DNA of 64,000 nucleotides from Corythucha ciliata. Lineage: Eukaryota; Arthropoda; Insecta; Hemiptera; Tingidae. The notes beneath the pieces are model-generated. The model made no database searches. It was not told the DNA's origin and saw only the letters and a list, made by a program, of their open reading frames with translations. The stretch covers positions 4,441,009 through 4,505,008 of the forward strand of contig CM075938.1 in assembly GCA_038030265.1 (NCBI GenBank), in the 5' to 3' direction. Positions 23,315 through 34,136 of the stretch are shown here, in pieces (the stretch's first letter is position 1; each line of letters opens with the position of its first letter). Made by a program: the position numbers and the translations under genes.

Positions 23315-23575
23315 TCACGCTCACCAAACTTTCACCTCACTTTCCCTCAACGTTCGGACGGTCCCGCACTAAAAATTGAATGAGAGCACGTAGTCCGCCC
23401 CTGAAACTTTCCGCGGCGTACCTCTAAGGACCTCAAAACTGCTTGAAAACCGAAAAAAAAGTATTTTATTAGAGGGTCGCTATCGCTGGTATTGAAACCT
23501 CGTCAAGCGTAACCTCCCGAGTCCCACCAGTGGGCCCTTACGTCATACCCATTGAGGGTCTCGGACTCGGAAGGG

Positions 23576-24587
23576 CTAGCTCGGCTCCCCAAACCTCCTT
23601 ACCCTCCCCAGAAACTCCAGCACCCGGACCCCCTGAGCCCTGGAGAATTCTAGTTCGGTCAACCTATCCGTTCCGAATATTGCCATTCTTGCCGCCGCGA
23701 ATCTATCACAGTCCCAAAGAACATGTTTCATCGACTCCTCCTGCAGCCGACACCCCTCGCAAGTTGGGTGTGCAAGTGTTTCCGCACCGCGAAATGACCT
23801 GCGTACGCTCCTATAATCGTTCTGGCTTGTAGCCTTCCCAACCCAAACAACCACTTCGTTGATTTGTCCTCGTATTTCTTTATCCCCTCTTTTGCCTGTC
23901 TACAATGGACCTCTGCCGCCAAAACAGCGGGCTCAGGGCCTGCAGTATATACTCTGTCATGGCCCCTCGCCAGACTAACTCATCCGCTCTCTCGTTCGCA
24001 GGGATGCCAGCATGTCCTGGCTCCCACCTTAGCATAACTGCGTTGCCTGTGTCCAGCAGGGCAGATACACGTGATCAACAATCCACCACCAGCCGTGATT
24101 TGACTACCAGCCTGGAAATGGCCCCCAGGGCGGCGCGGCTGTCCGAGTATATTGCCACCCGCCGGTTCGAAACTCCCCCTTTCTGTAGTTCTATAGAACA
24201 GGCCTCAATTGCCGTAACTTCCGCCTGAAACACCGTCGCTTACCTCCCTAGCGAAATGCTCTCTGTCATCCCCAATTTGGGAATGTATATGCCAGCCCCC
24301 GCTCGCCCCTGCTCAGTTTCCATTTTCGAGCCGTCCGTAAAGCACGTCACCCCATCTGACGCCCTCATTTCCCCCTCCTCGTCAACACCATCTCTCGGGC
24401 CGGACCCCCGGATCATTTTGACCCGAATTGTTTTCCCAAAATCCCCCTGTCCTTCTATCTGATCCGATCTCATTAGCGTGACTGGTGCCACTCTGTGCAT
24501 GATATCTCGGATTTCCCCGTCACTCCTTCTTCTCCAGCCACCTGGTCCTCTTCCGCTCATACAGTCCAATCTGTACGTCGTTTCCAT
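23576..24587 (-). pseudogene. LINE B RNase H and Cys-rich tail, broken
   Basis: The frame at 24240-24587 holds TCFTDGSKMETEQGRAGAGI, the first RNase H motif. It stops where copy A continues into SVFQAEV. Lower pieces hold WLFGLGRLQARTIIGAYAGH and then CEGCRLQEESMKHVLWDCDR, the C-terminal Cys motif. The middle RNase H motifs are spread over further frames (23905-24228 on this strand). Several frameshifts. Confidence 0.75.
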
Positions 24588-24920
24588 TGCCCTCGTCTTT
24601 AGCTTGGCTCAGGGGCTTTAGACCCAACATTACCTCCATCGGTCTGGTTGGTGTCATCCAAAAAGCCCCCAGAGTGGCCAGAAAGGCTAACCTCTGCACT
24701 CTATCAAACCTGGCAGAATTCGTCCTGTTATTGGCCGCTTTCCACCACACTGCTGCCCCGTAAAGAATCCTTGGGCGGATGACCCCAGTATAGAGCCGGA
24801 AAGTAATTTTGGGGTTAAGACCCCCACCACCACCCTCCTGGTCTGATAAAACGTACCCAATGCCTTCTGGTAAGTATTCCTAATATGCGCTCCCCATCTC
24901 AGCCGATGGTCCAGCCACAC
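24520..24920 (-). pseudogene. LINE B thumb region, broken
   Basis: Two overlapping frames read LDHRLRWGAHIRNTYQKALG and RLAFLATLGAFWMTPTRPME, matching the region between the YLGV motif and RNase H in copy A. Frameshifts separate it from both neighbours. Confidence 0.75.
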
Positions 24921-26291
24921 CTAAGTATTTTACCTCCGTCACGAGTTCCACCTCCCTTCCCTTGATACTTATGGCTTGAAGCCCCTGCCTACTCCTTCTA
25001 TATGTGAACAAACATAGTTTCACTTTATCCGGGTTTATAGTTAACCCTCTTGGCTCACACCAGTCCCCCACAAGTCGGATTGCCTCTCTCATTAGCTCGC
25101 AAAGTGTCGGCAAGTTCTTCCCCCTTACCCCTATATGGCACCCGTTGTCCGCAAAAAATTGCATATAAAAGCCTTTTTCCTCCATCAACCTGATTAGCTC
25201 GTCTACTACCATTATCCACAAAAGGGGTGAGAGACTAGACCCCTGCGGGGTGCCCCTCCACGCTCTTCTCTCCATCGTCTCCCCCCCTAGCTCCGCCATT
25301 ACCCACCTATGCCTCACGGCATGGCTAATCCACTTTACCACCATCGGATTGACCCTAAAGGTTTTTAAAGCCTCAATAATGCAGTTAAACTTCACCTGAT
25401 TAAAGGCCCCCTCAATGTCTAAAAACAACACCAAGGCATACTCTTTCAATGCTATCGTGTCCTCTAACATCCCCACCAACTCCTTCAGAGCGGACTCAGT
25501 GGATTTTCCAGCTATATACGCATGTTGCCTCGGGTGCAACGGTCTGCATTTTCCTATGCTCTCTCTAATATACGCGTCCAGTGTCTTTTCCATCAACCTC
25601 ATCGCCACCGAGCTCAAACTTATGGGTCGGAATTTCTCCGCCCTATCATGCTTCCCACCACCTTTAGGTATAAAGATCACTCTCACCCTTTTCCATGAAG
25701 TTGGTACCTGTCCCGTCGCCAGAGAACTGACGAAGAGTCTTCTGAGTCTTTCCTGAGTCTGTCCTCCCGCCTTCTGCAGCATGCAGGGGCAGACCCCGTC
25801 GCTTTTTACTGCCCCATAGTTCTTAGGGCCCAATTGAAGCGCTCCCCGTTAATGATTTTATCGCTCTCCATAATCGTCTCTATGCCTTCCGTTCGATGCT
25901 GGCAAGGCACCAAAGCCTCCTCTTCACAGCCTGGAAAATGTACTCTAAGTAGCGCCTTTGTGATTTCTTTATTTTCTACTACTACTACACCTGATGGGTC
26001 CACAATGGGGTCTAAAAGTTGCCTTCTGTCGTATTTTATGATACGGCTCAATCTCGCCGTATCCCTCGTGCTTTCCACCTCTTCGCAGAGAGTCCGCCAA
26101 GAATTTCTCTTCGCCGCTCGTATTGCTCCTTTATAGTCGTTCCGCGCGTGGTGATACGCTTTCCATTCTATCTCGCCGCCGAACCTCTTGGCGTGACTTA
26201 GCGCCGAGTTCATACTTCGCTTTTTTCCCATTAATCGGGCATTCCACCAGACGGCTCCTGTCCTCTTCGCCCTTCTTTCGGGACAGGACAC
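24880..26291 (-). pseudogene. LINE B linker and reverse transcriptase, with a changed catalytic box
   Basis: Two overlapping frames (25806-26291 and 24880-25833) hold the linker (CPERRAKRTGAVWWNARLM) and RT motifs: VIFIPKGGGKHDRAEKFRPI, HAYIAGKSTESALKELV, ALVLFLDIEGAFNQV, GTPQGSSLSPLLWIMVVDEL, and then YMQFFADNGCHIGV. The second Asp of the catalytic F-A-D-D box reads Asn here and an extra residue or two follows, so this RT would be inactive even without the frameshifts. The thumb start EVKYLGVAG is followed by a break. Confidence 0.85.
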
Positions 26292-26320
26292 CTGAATGAA
26301 AAGCTGAAGTTATAACCTCT

Positions 26321-27104
26321 CTATCTAACTTCTTTTTCATCTTCATCCAGGTTATTTTTGGATACTACCCCTATTTTGTCTCTAACAGTTGCCGAGAACT
26401 TCTCCCAATCCGTTCTTCTTGGGTTCCTTGACGGCGCCTTCCTCACTTCTTTGATACCTAAGCTAAACATAATAGGTCGGTGGTCCGATGTAATTATTCT
26501 GTCACACACCCTCCAATTAGAAACCCATCTACTAGTCGGCCCCAGGCTCAGAGTTACATCAAGCACCTCCTGCCTGTTACGCACGACAAAAGTTGGCTCC
26601 CGCCCTACGTTCTCTTACCAATCCTTCGAGGAGCTCTTCACCAGGCCGATTAATATTTGAAGAGCCCCACGCCTCGTGGTGGGCATTAATGTCCGCCCCG
26701 ACCAACAGCATACTCCCGTTGTGGCTACAGTGATCTCTCAGTCGTTCTAAACAGCCTGGGACGATGTCGCTATCTGTCCCCCGGTACCAGGATGCCACGA
26801 CAATTTTTTTCATTCCGGCTCCGGGTATTTCTCCCTGAATGGCCACCGCTACAAAATCCTCCGTTTCAAACGCCCGCAGCGGCACTGGCTGAAGATCTGC
26901 CGCTACAACGATGCACGCTCTGGGCACCCCCTCAACACCTGCATAGAAAGACTCAAAATTCCTGCTACTCCAACCTCTAACCTTTGATTTATATACATAT
27001 GGTTCCTGAAACATTCCTACCTCAAAATCTCCTTTCCCCATCAAGACGGCTACGTCTGCCGCCGCCGTCTTACTGTGTTGGAGATTTGCCCGCAGAACCC
27101 TCAT
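26321..27104 (-). pseudogene. LINE B endonuclease domain, broken
   Basis: From ATG at 27104 the frame reads LQHSKTAAADVAVLM, VGMFQEPYV, IVVASWYRGTDSD and LLVGADINAHHEAWGSSNIN, matching copy A. It shifts frame near 26580 and continues as NRQEVLDVTLSLG and TSDHRPIMFSLG. All endonuclease motifs are recognisable across the two frames. Confidence 0.85.
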
Positions 27105-27229
27105 ACGCCGGATCCCCTGGGGGAGCGGAGCAGGTCCTCCTCCACGTCCTCCAGCGTCCTGACGAAAGGTTCAGGTCGAGTTGACCTGCCCGACGTAGTT
27201 GCCCCCAGCTGCTGTCCCCGTTCTTCGGT

Positions 27230-28377
27230 TACCTCATCCACCTCCATTTCACTCTCCTCCCCCGATCCTTCCCCTTACCACTGGCTTTGAAGCACCCAGA
27301 ATTTAACCCGGGTCAGCTCGACTTCCAAGTAGCCCATCTTTTTAACCACCTCCGCGTCCTCTTTGGGGACCTCAAAGGTAACCACCGTCTTCGAACCCAG
27401 GCCATCAGCCTCGTAACCCACGGTACTCCATTTCTCGAACTGTAAGCTCGAGATCCGGGTTTACCGCCTCCATACACGGCAAGAGCTCATCTTGCCGTAA
27501 TCCGAAGCCGGCCAGAATGCCTCGTATTCTCTTCGGAATGGGGAGTTCTGAAAGCCGACAGACTTTCCACCCCATTACCCCCACTAAATCCCATAGTATT
27601 CCTAATAGTAGGTCTGCATATTCCCTATTCCCACACGTCATCACGTACAGTTTGCTGTCTAAGCCAGAATCCACAAACCGCACCTTGTTCTTAGATGCTA
27701 TAATCGCCCTTAGGACAAAACGTCTTACCTCTATCTCCTCCTCGTTAGTGAAAGCTTCGTTATCTACTTTAACCACCACCACCTGGCGCGCCTTCTGCTC
27801 CACATTTTCCTTCTTCGTTCGGAGCCAAGCTGCCCTCCCCCAGGGGGGTCGGGTGCGACGTCGACCGGACCCTCTTTTGGTTCTCGTTCCTCTTCTCTCC
27901 CCTGAGTCTATCCAACTCCGCTCTTTTCTCCTCAAATCTCCCCCTAAAGCCCGTAAGGGGCTGCCTGGCTTTAGACTCAGCCGCCTTACGGAGTTTGTTA
28001 TCCCGCGTATTCCTATCTCTAGATTTTATCCCATCTCGTCGGGTTTTGATGAAGCCTTCCGAGTCTTCTGCCTCTGAGTTTGACTGGATCGCCAACTGCG
28101 TCCCTGTCGACCTTTCTCCCGTGACAACCGGTATTTCCTGGGTCGGTACTCCGCTGTGAGCTGCCTGGGTCGACGAATCGTCCCTGGCCGTCCCCATGGC
28201 GTTATTCCCGTCCCTGGATATTTGCAGCTTGGCTGCGGAATTAATTAAGTATTTTTCCCTATCGCCCATGACGATAAGGAAAACCTCCCCACGGCCCTCG
28301 TGGTCACCCCCAAAGTTTGTCAACCGCGATATATAACTCGTCCGATCACTCAGAGAAACCGCCCAAACTTCCCTCAC
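27230..28377 (-). pseudogene. LINE B ORF1, broken
   Basis: The first frame (27769-28377) gives a charged N-terminal half with GFRGRFEEKRAELDRLRGEK, like the basic stretch of copy A. A shifted frame (27405-27935) gives VVVVKVDNEAFTNEEEIEVR and KLYVMTCGNREYADLLLGIL, then RLSELPIPKRIRGILAGFGL. A third frame continues to about 27230 with TVVTFEVPKEDAEVV. The order equals ORF1 of copy A. Confidence 0.8.
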
Positions 28378-28619
28378 ACGTACGACACTAGTATTGCCGA
28401 AGAAGCACCTTCGAAATACTCAAAAAACTCGAAAAATGAAGAGCCCCCGATACCAAGAAGCTATCGGGTTACCGTAACCTTCCGAGTCAATGCGTAGCAT
28501 ACTCTTCCCGTATACCACCACTACCGACTGCGACGAGACCTCAATTTCCTCCCTCTTGAGTCTTAACCCTCTGCCCCCCTTATGTAGAGTCATCCTGCCC
28601 TGACTATCTCAATGTTTTT

Positions 28620-29085
28620 TTGAGACTCGAGTCCGAAAGGGCATTGACAAAGGCAGGGAAGAAAGTCTCGGTGGTTTTTTAATGGGATAATTTGTTTAAG
28701 CTCCCGTCTCCCGACTCAAAGCCTATACCCTCATGAGCAGCACATGAGCATTGCGGGTTATATGCACTTTTATTTATAAGTTAGTATCGTCAATAATTTA
28801 TTCGAATAAGGGTTAGGTCGACAATGTCCGTTTAAGCGTTGCTAAGGGTTTACGATTTTGTATTCAAAATGCTAATTTCTGATTGGGGTGTAAGCACCTA
28901 AGCACAGCTTAGTGTTAAACGGAACTTTAAACCCATGTGGTCGACCCTAAGAAAGCATGGGCATAGCCAAGGGGGGCAGGGGTGGGCAGTTACCCTAGTC
29001 TGCCCACCCCTATAGATACCATTAAACAAATGTACAAATCTTCGGCAAAGTTGACTTCAGAAGTCGTCAATTGGTGTTATCTACA
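28620..29085. other. No gene; a possible element end
   Basis: Mostly unassigned. At 28960-29025 the sequence GGGCATAGCCAAGGGGGGCA, followed by a partly self-inverse GGGGTGGGCAG / CTGCCCACCCC pair, looks like the terminus of a DNA transposon; no partner end is found. Confidence 0.4.
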
Positions 29086-30135
29086 TTTTATGCAGGAATT
29101 GGCGTCTTCTCAATTTTAGCAGCTTATTTGCTTTTTTCTCCATGAATTAGCGTTAATCTCTGTTTTAGCAGCCGATTAGCACTTTAAGTTAATATTAAAC
29201 ACGTCTCCATCTTGGCCATGATTCAGCGTTTTTCTCCATTTTAGCCTCCGATTAGCACTTTCTCTCAATTTTAGCGGTGGATTGACATTTTTCAAAATTT
29301 TAACCGCGAATTTTTGTCTCAATTTAATTCATGAATTAGCAATATTTGTCAATTTTTGCCATGGATTAGCAATTTTTCTCCACAAAGTTACCTTCAGAAG
29401 TAACGAATTGGCGTTTTTTTTTCAATTTTAGCCATGAATTAGTGTTTTGTTTTTTTTTTCGGCACTTTTTTCGTGAATTAGCACATTTTCACAATTCATC
29501 CACGAATGTAGCGATTTTTCTCGATTTAAACCATGAATTTGTGATTTTCTCGGTTCTAACCCACCGATTAAGCACAGTCCATCAGTTTTAGCCGCTAATT
29601 AACGGTTTCCCTAGCCGCGAATCGTTGTGTTTCTCAATTTGTTCCATGAATTAGCGCTTTTTATCGATTTTAGCCACAAAGTCACTTTCAGGAATAGCGA
29701 ATTGGTGTTTCTTCAATTTTAGCCGTTAATAGGCGTTTTTCTCATTAGCCGTGCTTTCGTCATTTTTTCAATTTTATTCATTTATAAGCTTTCTTCAACA
29801 CTTTTTCCGCGGATTAGAGCTTTTTCTCAATTTACCCGCTAATTAGCGATTTTGATCAATTATAGATATGAATTTTGTAGCGTTTTTTCTCTATTTTAGC
29901 CGTCAACTAGGACTTTCTCGCAATTTGAGAGGTGAATTAGTGATTTCTCTCAATTTTACCCATAAGTTAGCATTTTTTATTTTTTTTTTTCCTCAATTTT
30001 TGCCATGAATTAGCACTTTTTCTCAATTTCAGCCACAAAGTTACCTTCAGGAGAATCAGTGTTTTTTTTCAACTTTAGCTTTTTATAAATGTTTGTCTAA
30101 ACGTTAGCCTCGAATTGGCGTTTTTCTCCATGTCA
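29085..30135 (-). repeat. Degenerate array of 30-bp units, family 1, reverse orientation
   Basis: About 1 kb of diverged units with CTCAATTTTAGCC, GAATTAGCG and similar cores, same orientation as 12.9-14.3 kb. Three places carry an extra AAGT(T/C)ACCTTCAG(A/G)A insertion at about 300-bp intervals (29085, 29385, 30035), suggesting a higher-order repeat. Confidence 0.75.
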
Positions 30136-30329
30136 CCTTTCGCTGTACCACTAGCTAGCGGGCGGATGACAATGCGATGTGGTGAGATGTCCTCCCTCCA
30201 ACCACAAAAGGGTGGGTTGGATCTTTTAAAGAGTTCTGCTGGGCCTCATCGAAACCGTTTCGGCGCGACTGGGGTTGCCGCAGAGTAAGACTACAACACG
30301 TTAAATAAACCTATTCGGAGTAAAACATT

Positions 30330-30900
30330 CAATTTTCAGGTGGAACTGTAAACGTTTTTGGCGTGAAATCGTCAAATTTCACAAATTTTGGGGTAACACG
30401 TCAGCTTTGGCGCGAAATTGTCTGTTTTGGTGTAATGTCACGTCTCATTTTGGAAACAATTCATCAGTATTGTGGTGAAATCGTCAGTATTGAGACAGAA
30501 CTGTCAGTTTTGTGCAATAATCGCCAGAGATTTCAAGGCAGAGCCGAAGGTTCGGCGTAAAATCCTCTGTTGAGAGGGGGGTGGGGAGTCAGTTATGCGA
30601 TGTGAAATTGTAAGTTTTGAAGTAAAATATCACATATTGGGTTGGTTACTCCAGTTATCGTCTCATTTGGGAACAAACCGTCACTACTGTGGTGAAATCG
30701 TCGGTAAAATCATCAGTTTTAGTGTATAACGTGAGTCTTGGGGGTAAAATCGTGGGAGTTGTGCTGTGAAAACTTCAGTTTTGTAGTAACATTTCGGCTT
30801 TTGCGTGAAATTCATGTCTGCTTCGGAATAAAATATTCAGTTTCAGAGTAAAATCTTCAGTTTTGGGTTAAAAATGTCAGTTTTTTCACGTCTCTCAGGC
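30330..30900 (+). repeat. Degenerate array, unit family 3
   Basis: Units of about 22-28 bp with the cores GTCAGTTTTG and GTGAAATCGTCAG repeat with many changes. The reverse orientation of this family is at 58.0-58.8 and 61.4-61.9 kb. Confidence 0.7.
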
Positions 30901-31382
30901 AAGACGTTGAAAAGTCGGACACCCTGTACTGGAGGGTATCAATATTTACGGGGGAATCATTGTCAATTTTTGGACAGAAAATCCCGAATGGAAGGCTACA
31001 ACGACAGTTCCCCAGCAAAAATGTTAGTTTTTAACGGATTCTGAACATTTTTGTGAAAATTAATTTTCTGGGGTTCAATTTGACGATTTAAAGCGCTTAC
31101 ATCATATCATAATATAATAATTTATTGTCGGCACAAACAAATTCATAAGACAACGTCAAAAGAAAAACACAAAAATAAATCTGGGATAAATAAAAACAAC
31201 AACGAAGGCAGCTAGTCGAAACCCACTCCCCCACAGGTAGCAGAGAAACTACTCGACAGAATTCGGAGCGCTGCGGATAATGAGCCGACGAAGGAGGCCC
31301 TTGAAGTTGCCTAAGGCACAGCCTGGGCTCCTTGAGAGAGGTAGACAGCAGATTGAAGAGTTTGACACCAAGAGATTCCGAG

Positions 31383-31925
31383 TCAACGCGTGAAGTGGTA
31401 GCCAGACGTACAAGTTTCGGGGCCAAGTCGCCACTGCTCCTTGCAATAATTGTTGGGCAGCAGCCGCTGACAAGCTGGACAATTCGCGACGAATTTTTCA
31501 ACGTCCTTTGTCATGCCAAGCCAAAAGACAGACTGCCTAGCTGCCTGTTTCATTTTGGTAACTCCCACAGTGGGCGGAGTGTAGCAGCTTCAGGATGTGT
31601 TGGTGAAGCGCCGAAGGAATAATAAGACGGTTGTCAAAGAATAGCATGCCCCCTCCTGTGGTGAGCTGGTGCTTGATCGTCCAAAACTTCCGGAGATCTC
31701 CTGTTAGACGCCTGGCACAAGGCCATCCGTGTTGAAGGTAGTTCGTCAACTTGTGTAAGGTAGGATCCGATGACGTGAAGTCGATCAGCTCTTACTTCTT
31801 GGCAGCAGTGCCAGATACAGCAATGTTAGCGTGAACTGTGTATTCTTGATACGAATCGTTGGCAGGCGCGTCTGCAAGGGCAGTACGAGACAACGTATCT
31901 GCAATAAACATCTTCGATCCAATGC
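31383..31925 (-). pseudogene. Gypsy pol remnant: RNase H end and integrase zinc-binding domain
   Basis: The sequence SIGSKMFIADTLSR near 31920 is the conserved end of Gypsy RNase H (A-D-x-L-S-R). An in-frame stop follows near 31797. Then LIIPSALHQHILKLLHSAHCG and, in another frame, GVTKMKQAARQSVFWLGMTK and FVANCPACQRL give the H-H-C-C zinc-binding domain of integrase. Two frame breaks and a stop make it dead. The integrase core is absent. Confidence 0.8.
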
Positions 31926-32264
31926 TCCGCGCCAAACTTTCAGAACTAAGTACAACCAATTACTTTGCAGTCTCCTTTAATACGTCGAATGCATTTCGGG
32001 CACAACTGTGACCCTTCATCAGCAACTGACACCTTCTACTGCAAGTAACACAACTCCCAGTTGTGTTACCATCTAACATCTACTGCTAACATCTGTGTGC
32101 TAACATCTACTGCAAGTAACACAACTCCCAGTTGTGTTACTTGCAGTAGAAGGTGTCAGTTGCTGATGAGGGGTCACAGTTGTGCCCGAAATGCATTCGA
32201 CGTATTAAAGGAGACTGCAAAGTAATTGGTTGTACTTAGTTCTGAAAGTTTGGCGCGGAGCATT
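31921..32264. repeat. 149-bp inverted repeat around a 46-bp centre
   Basis: Left arm 31921-32069 and right arm 32116-32264 are reverse complements, with a single substitution seen in the arm body (near 32013 against 32171) and a few in a short self-palindromic tip. The outer ends are AATGCTCCGCGCC and its inverse. The 46-bp centre holds repeated CTAACATCTACTG. The arms abut gag on one side and RNase H on the other, in place of protease and RT. Near identity means it arose recently or is kept by conversion. Confidence 0.9.
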
Positions 32265-33067
32265 CACAGAGGGACAACCGATATAAGAAGGTGGATTCCA
32301 TTATAATCTCCGATCCAGGCGTGTTTGACTGGCTAGACGACTTTTTGGGGCAAACCGCTGTGAAGTGACCTTTTTCGTGACAGTTGTGGCATTCTTGATC
32401 TTTAGCGGGACAAATGTTATCACGACGACGAGTGTATCCACAAAACGTACATACCTGCTGACTGAAGGCAGTATTGACTTTTCTGATAGGCTCCTCGGGC
32501 ACGGGACGACGGACGACGATATACAAGCCGCTTCTTGGCTCGAGATTTCTGCCGCACGGCACCTTGACACGGCTGTTTCCAAGGTCAGGTCATGAACGCG
32601 AAGCAGTTCTTCCCTGAGTTTCGAATCAGTAACACCGACGACAATCCGATCACGGACTAATTTGTCACGCTCTTGAACAACGAAATCACACGCGGCTGCC
32701 TGTTTCTTTAACAGAAGGACAAAATCGTCGAATCGCTGGCCTGGTTTCTGCACAATTTGCGAAAACACAAATCTCTCGTAGACAGTATTTTTTTGCGGAT
32801 TGAAGTAGTCGTCGAAACGCTGGATAAGGACATCGTAGGTCGGTGGGACATCGAACTGAAAACTTTCATCAATGTCAATACCCTTGTCACCGAGGGCTGT
32901 CATAAGGACCCCGATCTTCCGATCATTCGTGAGGCTGTTCTTCGAGAATTTACCAGGGAGGTAAAATGAAAGACGATAGTTTTGAATTTCCGTCAGTTTT
33001 CTGCGAGATTTCCAGTGAACGGCATAACCAGAGAGCCGCCTCTGGAGTCAAATTCAGACTCAGACAT
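32236..33067 (-). pseudogene. Gypsy gag with two zinc knuckles, broken
   Basis: A start at 33067 gives a short frame ending in a stop. The capsid part (32301-32903) contains YERFVFSQIVQKPGQRFDDF, RDRIVVGVTDSKLREELLR and TLETAVSRCRAAE, typical of Ty3/Gypsy gag. A shifted frame then holds two CCHC-type knuckles: CTFCGYTRRRDNIC and CHNCHEKGHFTAVC. The knuckles would bind element RNA. One stop and at least two frameshifts. Confidence 0.8.
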
Positions 33068-33120
33068 GACAAAAACGACGTTACAGAGAGTTCACGACGA
33101 CACACAAGAAGCCCGAAAAC

Positions 33121-33133
33121 ACTTCTGACACCA
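33121..33133 (-). promoter_or_regulatory. Primer-binding site, tRNA-Leu type
   Basis: The minus strand reads TGGTGTCAGAAGT directly after the LTR. This is complementary to the 3' end of a common eukaryotic tRNA-Leu (ending ACTTCTGACACCA), which would prime minus-strand synthesis. Confidence 0.75.
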
Positions 33134-33294
33134 TGTAATAGTTCATAAAATGAATAGAAACGTCAAAACAGTTTAATTAAAATTAACAGAAACGAACGAC
33201 AGCGGAGGCAGAGGAGACTGCCTTTTCTTAGGAGATCCCGCAGGTTACACTCGGATTATCAGCTTACTCATCGATAGCAACAACATTCATTACA
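33134..33294 (-). repeat. 5' LTR of the Gypsy element
   Basis: The 161-bp stretch begins TGTAAT and ends ATTACA on the minus strand, so it has the usual short inverted ends, and it lies directly before the primer-binding site. No matching second LTR is in the window, so this call rests on ends and position. Confidence 0.65.
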
Positions 33295-33305
33295 GATTCC
33301 TTCAC

Positions 33306-33551
33306 TTAGATCAACGAGAGAATATCCTTCACAGTCGTTTGAGGATGGAAACGCGACAAGAATATGACCTTTTTCCGCAGGACCACCTTCACCAACGTCT
33401 CAGTGTTAGTGCCAGTGACAGCCCTCACGCGCCTCCTTGGTACGTTGCGGGAAGAATATCCAGGCGAATGCGGTTGCAAGCCTTCCTGTGTAAGAAGTAA
33501 CGTAGGTGGAGCTTCCCCTCTCACCTTCAGAGTTACGGCTAGGGAGCACAA
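33306..33551 (-). pseudogene. Possible LINE ORF1 fragment
   Basis: The frame holds AVTGTNTETLVKVVLRKKVI followed by FLSRFHPQTTVKDI. A VTGT block followed by a (V/L)SR..P.TT..D(I/L) block is, as I recall, common in ORF1 proteins of arthropod CR1/Jockey-like LINEs. The rest cannot be followed. It ends at the Gypsy LTR. Confidence 0.4.
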
Positions 33552-33559
33552 TGAATTGC

Positions 33560-34136
33560 TTTCCTAGACGTGCCACTGTAATTTTTGTTGGATTGACTAT
33601 CACGAATCTTATCACTGCGAGTCACTGCCCTGAACTTTCGAGTCCTCCCCGTCCAGGCCACTGTCACCGAGTGGCGAACCGAGAGACTCGAATAACTGAG
33701 CTTGACGCCTCTTCCGTTGAGTAGTCGCGGAAGGAACAGCCTTCGGGGACGGATCATCATACGTTTTCCTGGAGGAAAGGATACAGATCATTCATGCCCA
33801 TGTAAGAAAGTAAAATCCAAATGTACAGGTCGATTCATGAAGGTCTTATTGTCGTTAGGTCAGGTCATCGCGAGTAATCGTGCTGCTTCCCTGGTTTCCC
33901 CGCTTCAGCAAGGCCCCCCACGAGGATGTGGAGTTTTTGGTCTTTCGAAGATACTTATAGAACGTTTTTAAACACGTCCCCCCTCCCTCCCCACAGTCAA
34001 ATTCACTGTTCTTCCTGATTCGCCTTGCACATAGTTTCGATTGCCTAATAATAATATTTCTCTGAGAATAATTTTAACTCGTAATACCCGACGACCGTAG
34101 GTGGGGGTTTTGCTACATTTTGCATTGAACACGTCA
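33560..34136. other. No gene recognised
   Basis: Short open frames on both strands, possibly more of the LINE fragment to the right, without clear motifs. Confidence 0.4.

Larger units (their letters stand above)
18300..23390 (-). mobile_element. LINE copy A, I/R1-like with RNase H
   Basis: ORF1 (22058-23314), ORF2 endonuclease-RT (19718-22024), and thumb and RNase H pieces down to 18447 lie in order on the minus strand. The 3' UTR (about 18360-18446) leads into a 33-bp A tract (T run on the plus strand, about 18329-18358). Past that tract the sequence GGGCCCACTGGTGG also occurs in the 3' UTR of copy B at about 23530, so another 3' fragment may follow. ORF2 is frameshifted twice. The 5' end joins copy B's 3' end without a visible tail. 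Confidence 0.8.
23400..28620 (-). mobile_element. LINE copy B, related to A and directly upstream of it
   Basis: Its order is the same as copy A: ORF1 (about 27230-28377), endonuclease (26321-27104), linker and RT (24880-26291), thumb (24520-24920), RNase H and Cys motif (23576-24587). Protein motifs match copy A but differ at many residues, so A and B are different subfamilies rather than one duplication. Its 3' UTR (to about 23400, with AATAAAATA near 23465) runs straight into the 5' UTR of copy A. It carries many more frameshifts than A, so it is older or has decayed faster. Confidence 0.8.
31383..33294 (-). mobile_element. Gypsy element with one LTR and a large internal deletion
   Basis: In order on the minus strand: LTR (33134-33294), tRNA-Leu-type primer-binding site, gag (about 33067-32236), a 149-bp inverted repeat, then the end of RNase H and the integrase zinc domain (31925-31383). 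Protease, RT and most of integrase are missing, and no second LTR is seen downstream. It lies next to a piece of another retroelement's ORF1 (33306-33551), which it probably entered. Confidence 0.75.

Noticed and set aside
27517..28077. 186-codon frame on the plus strand
   Set aside because: Shadow of LINE B ORF1.
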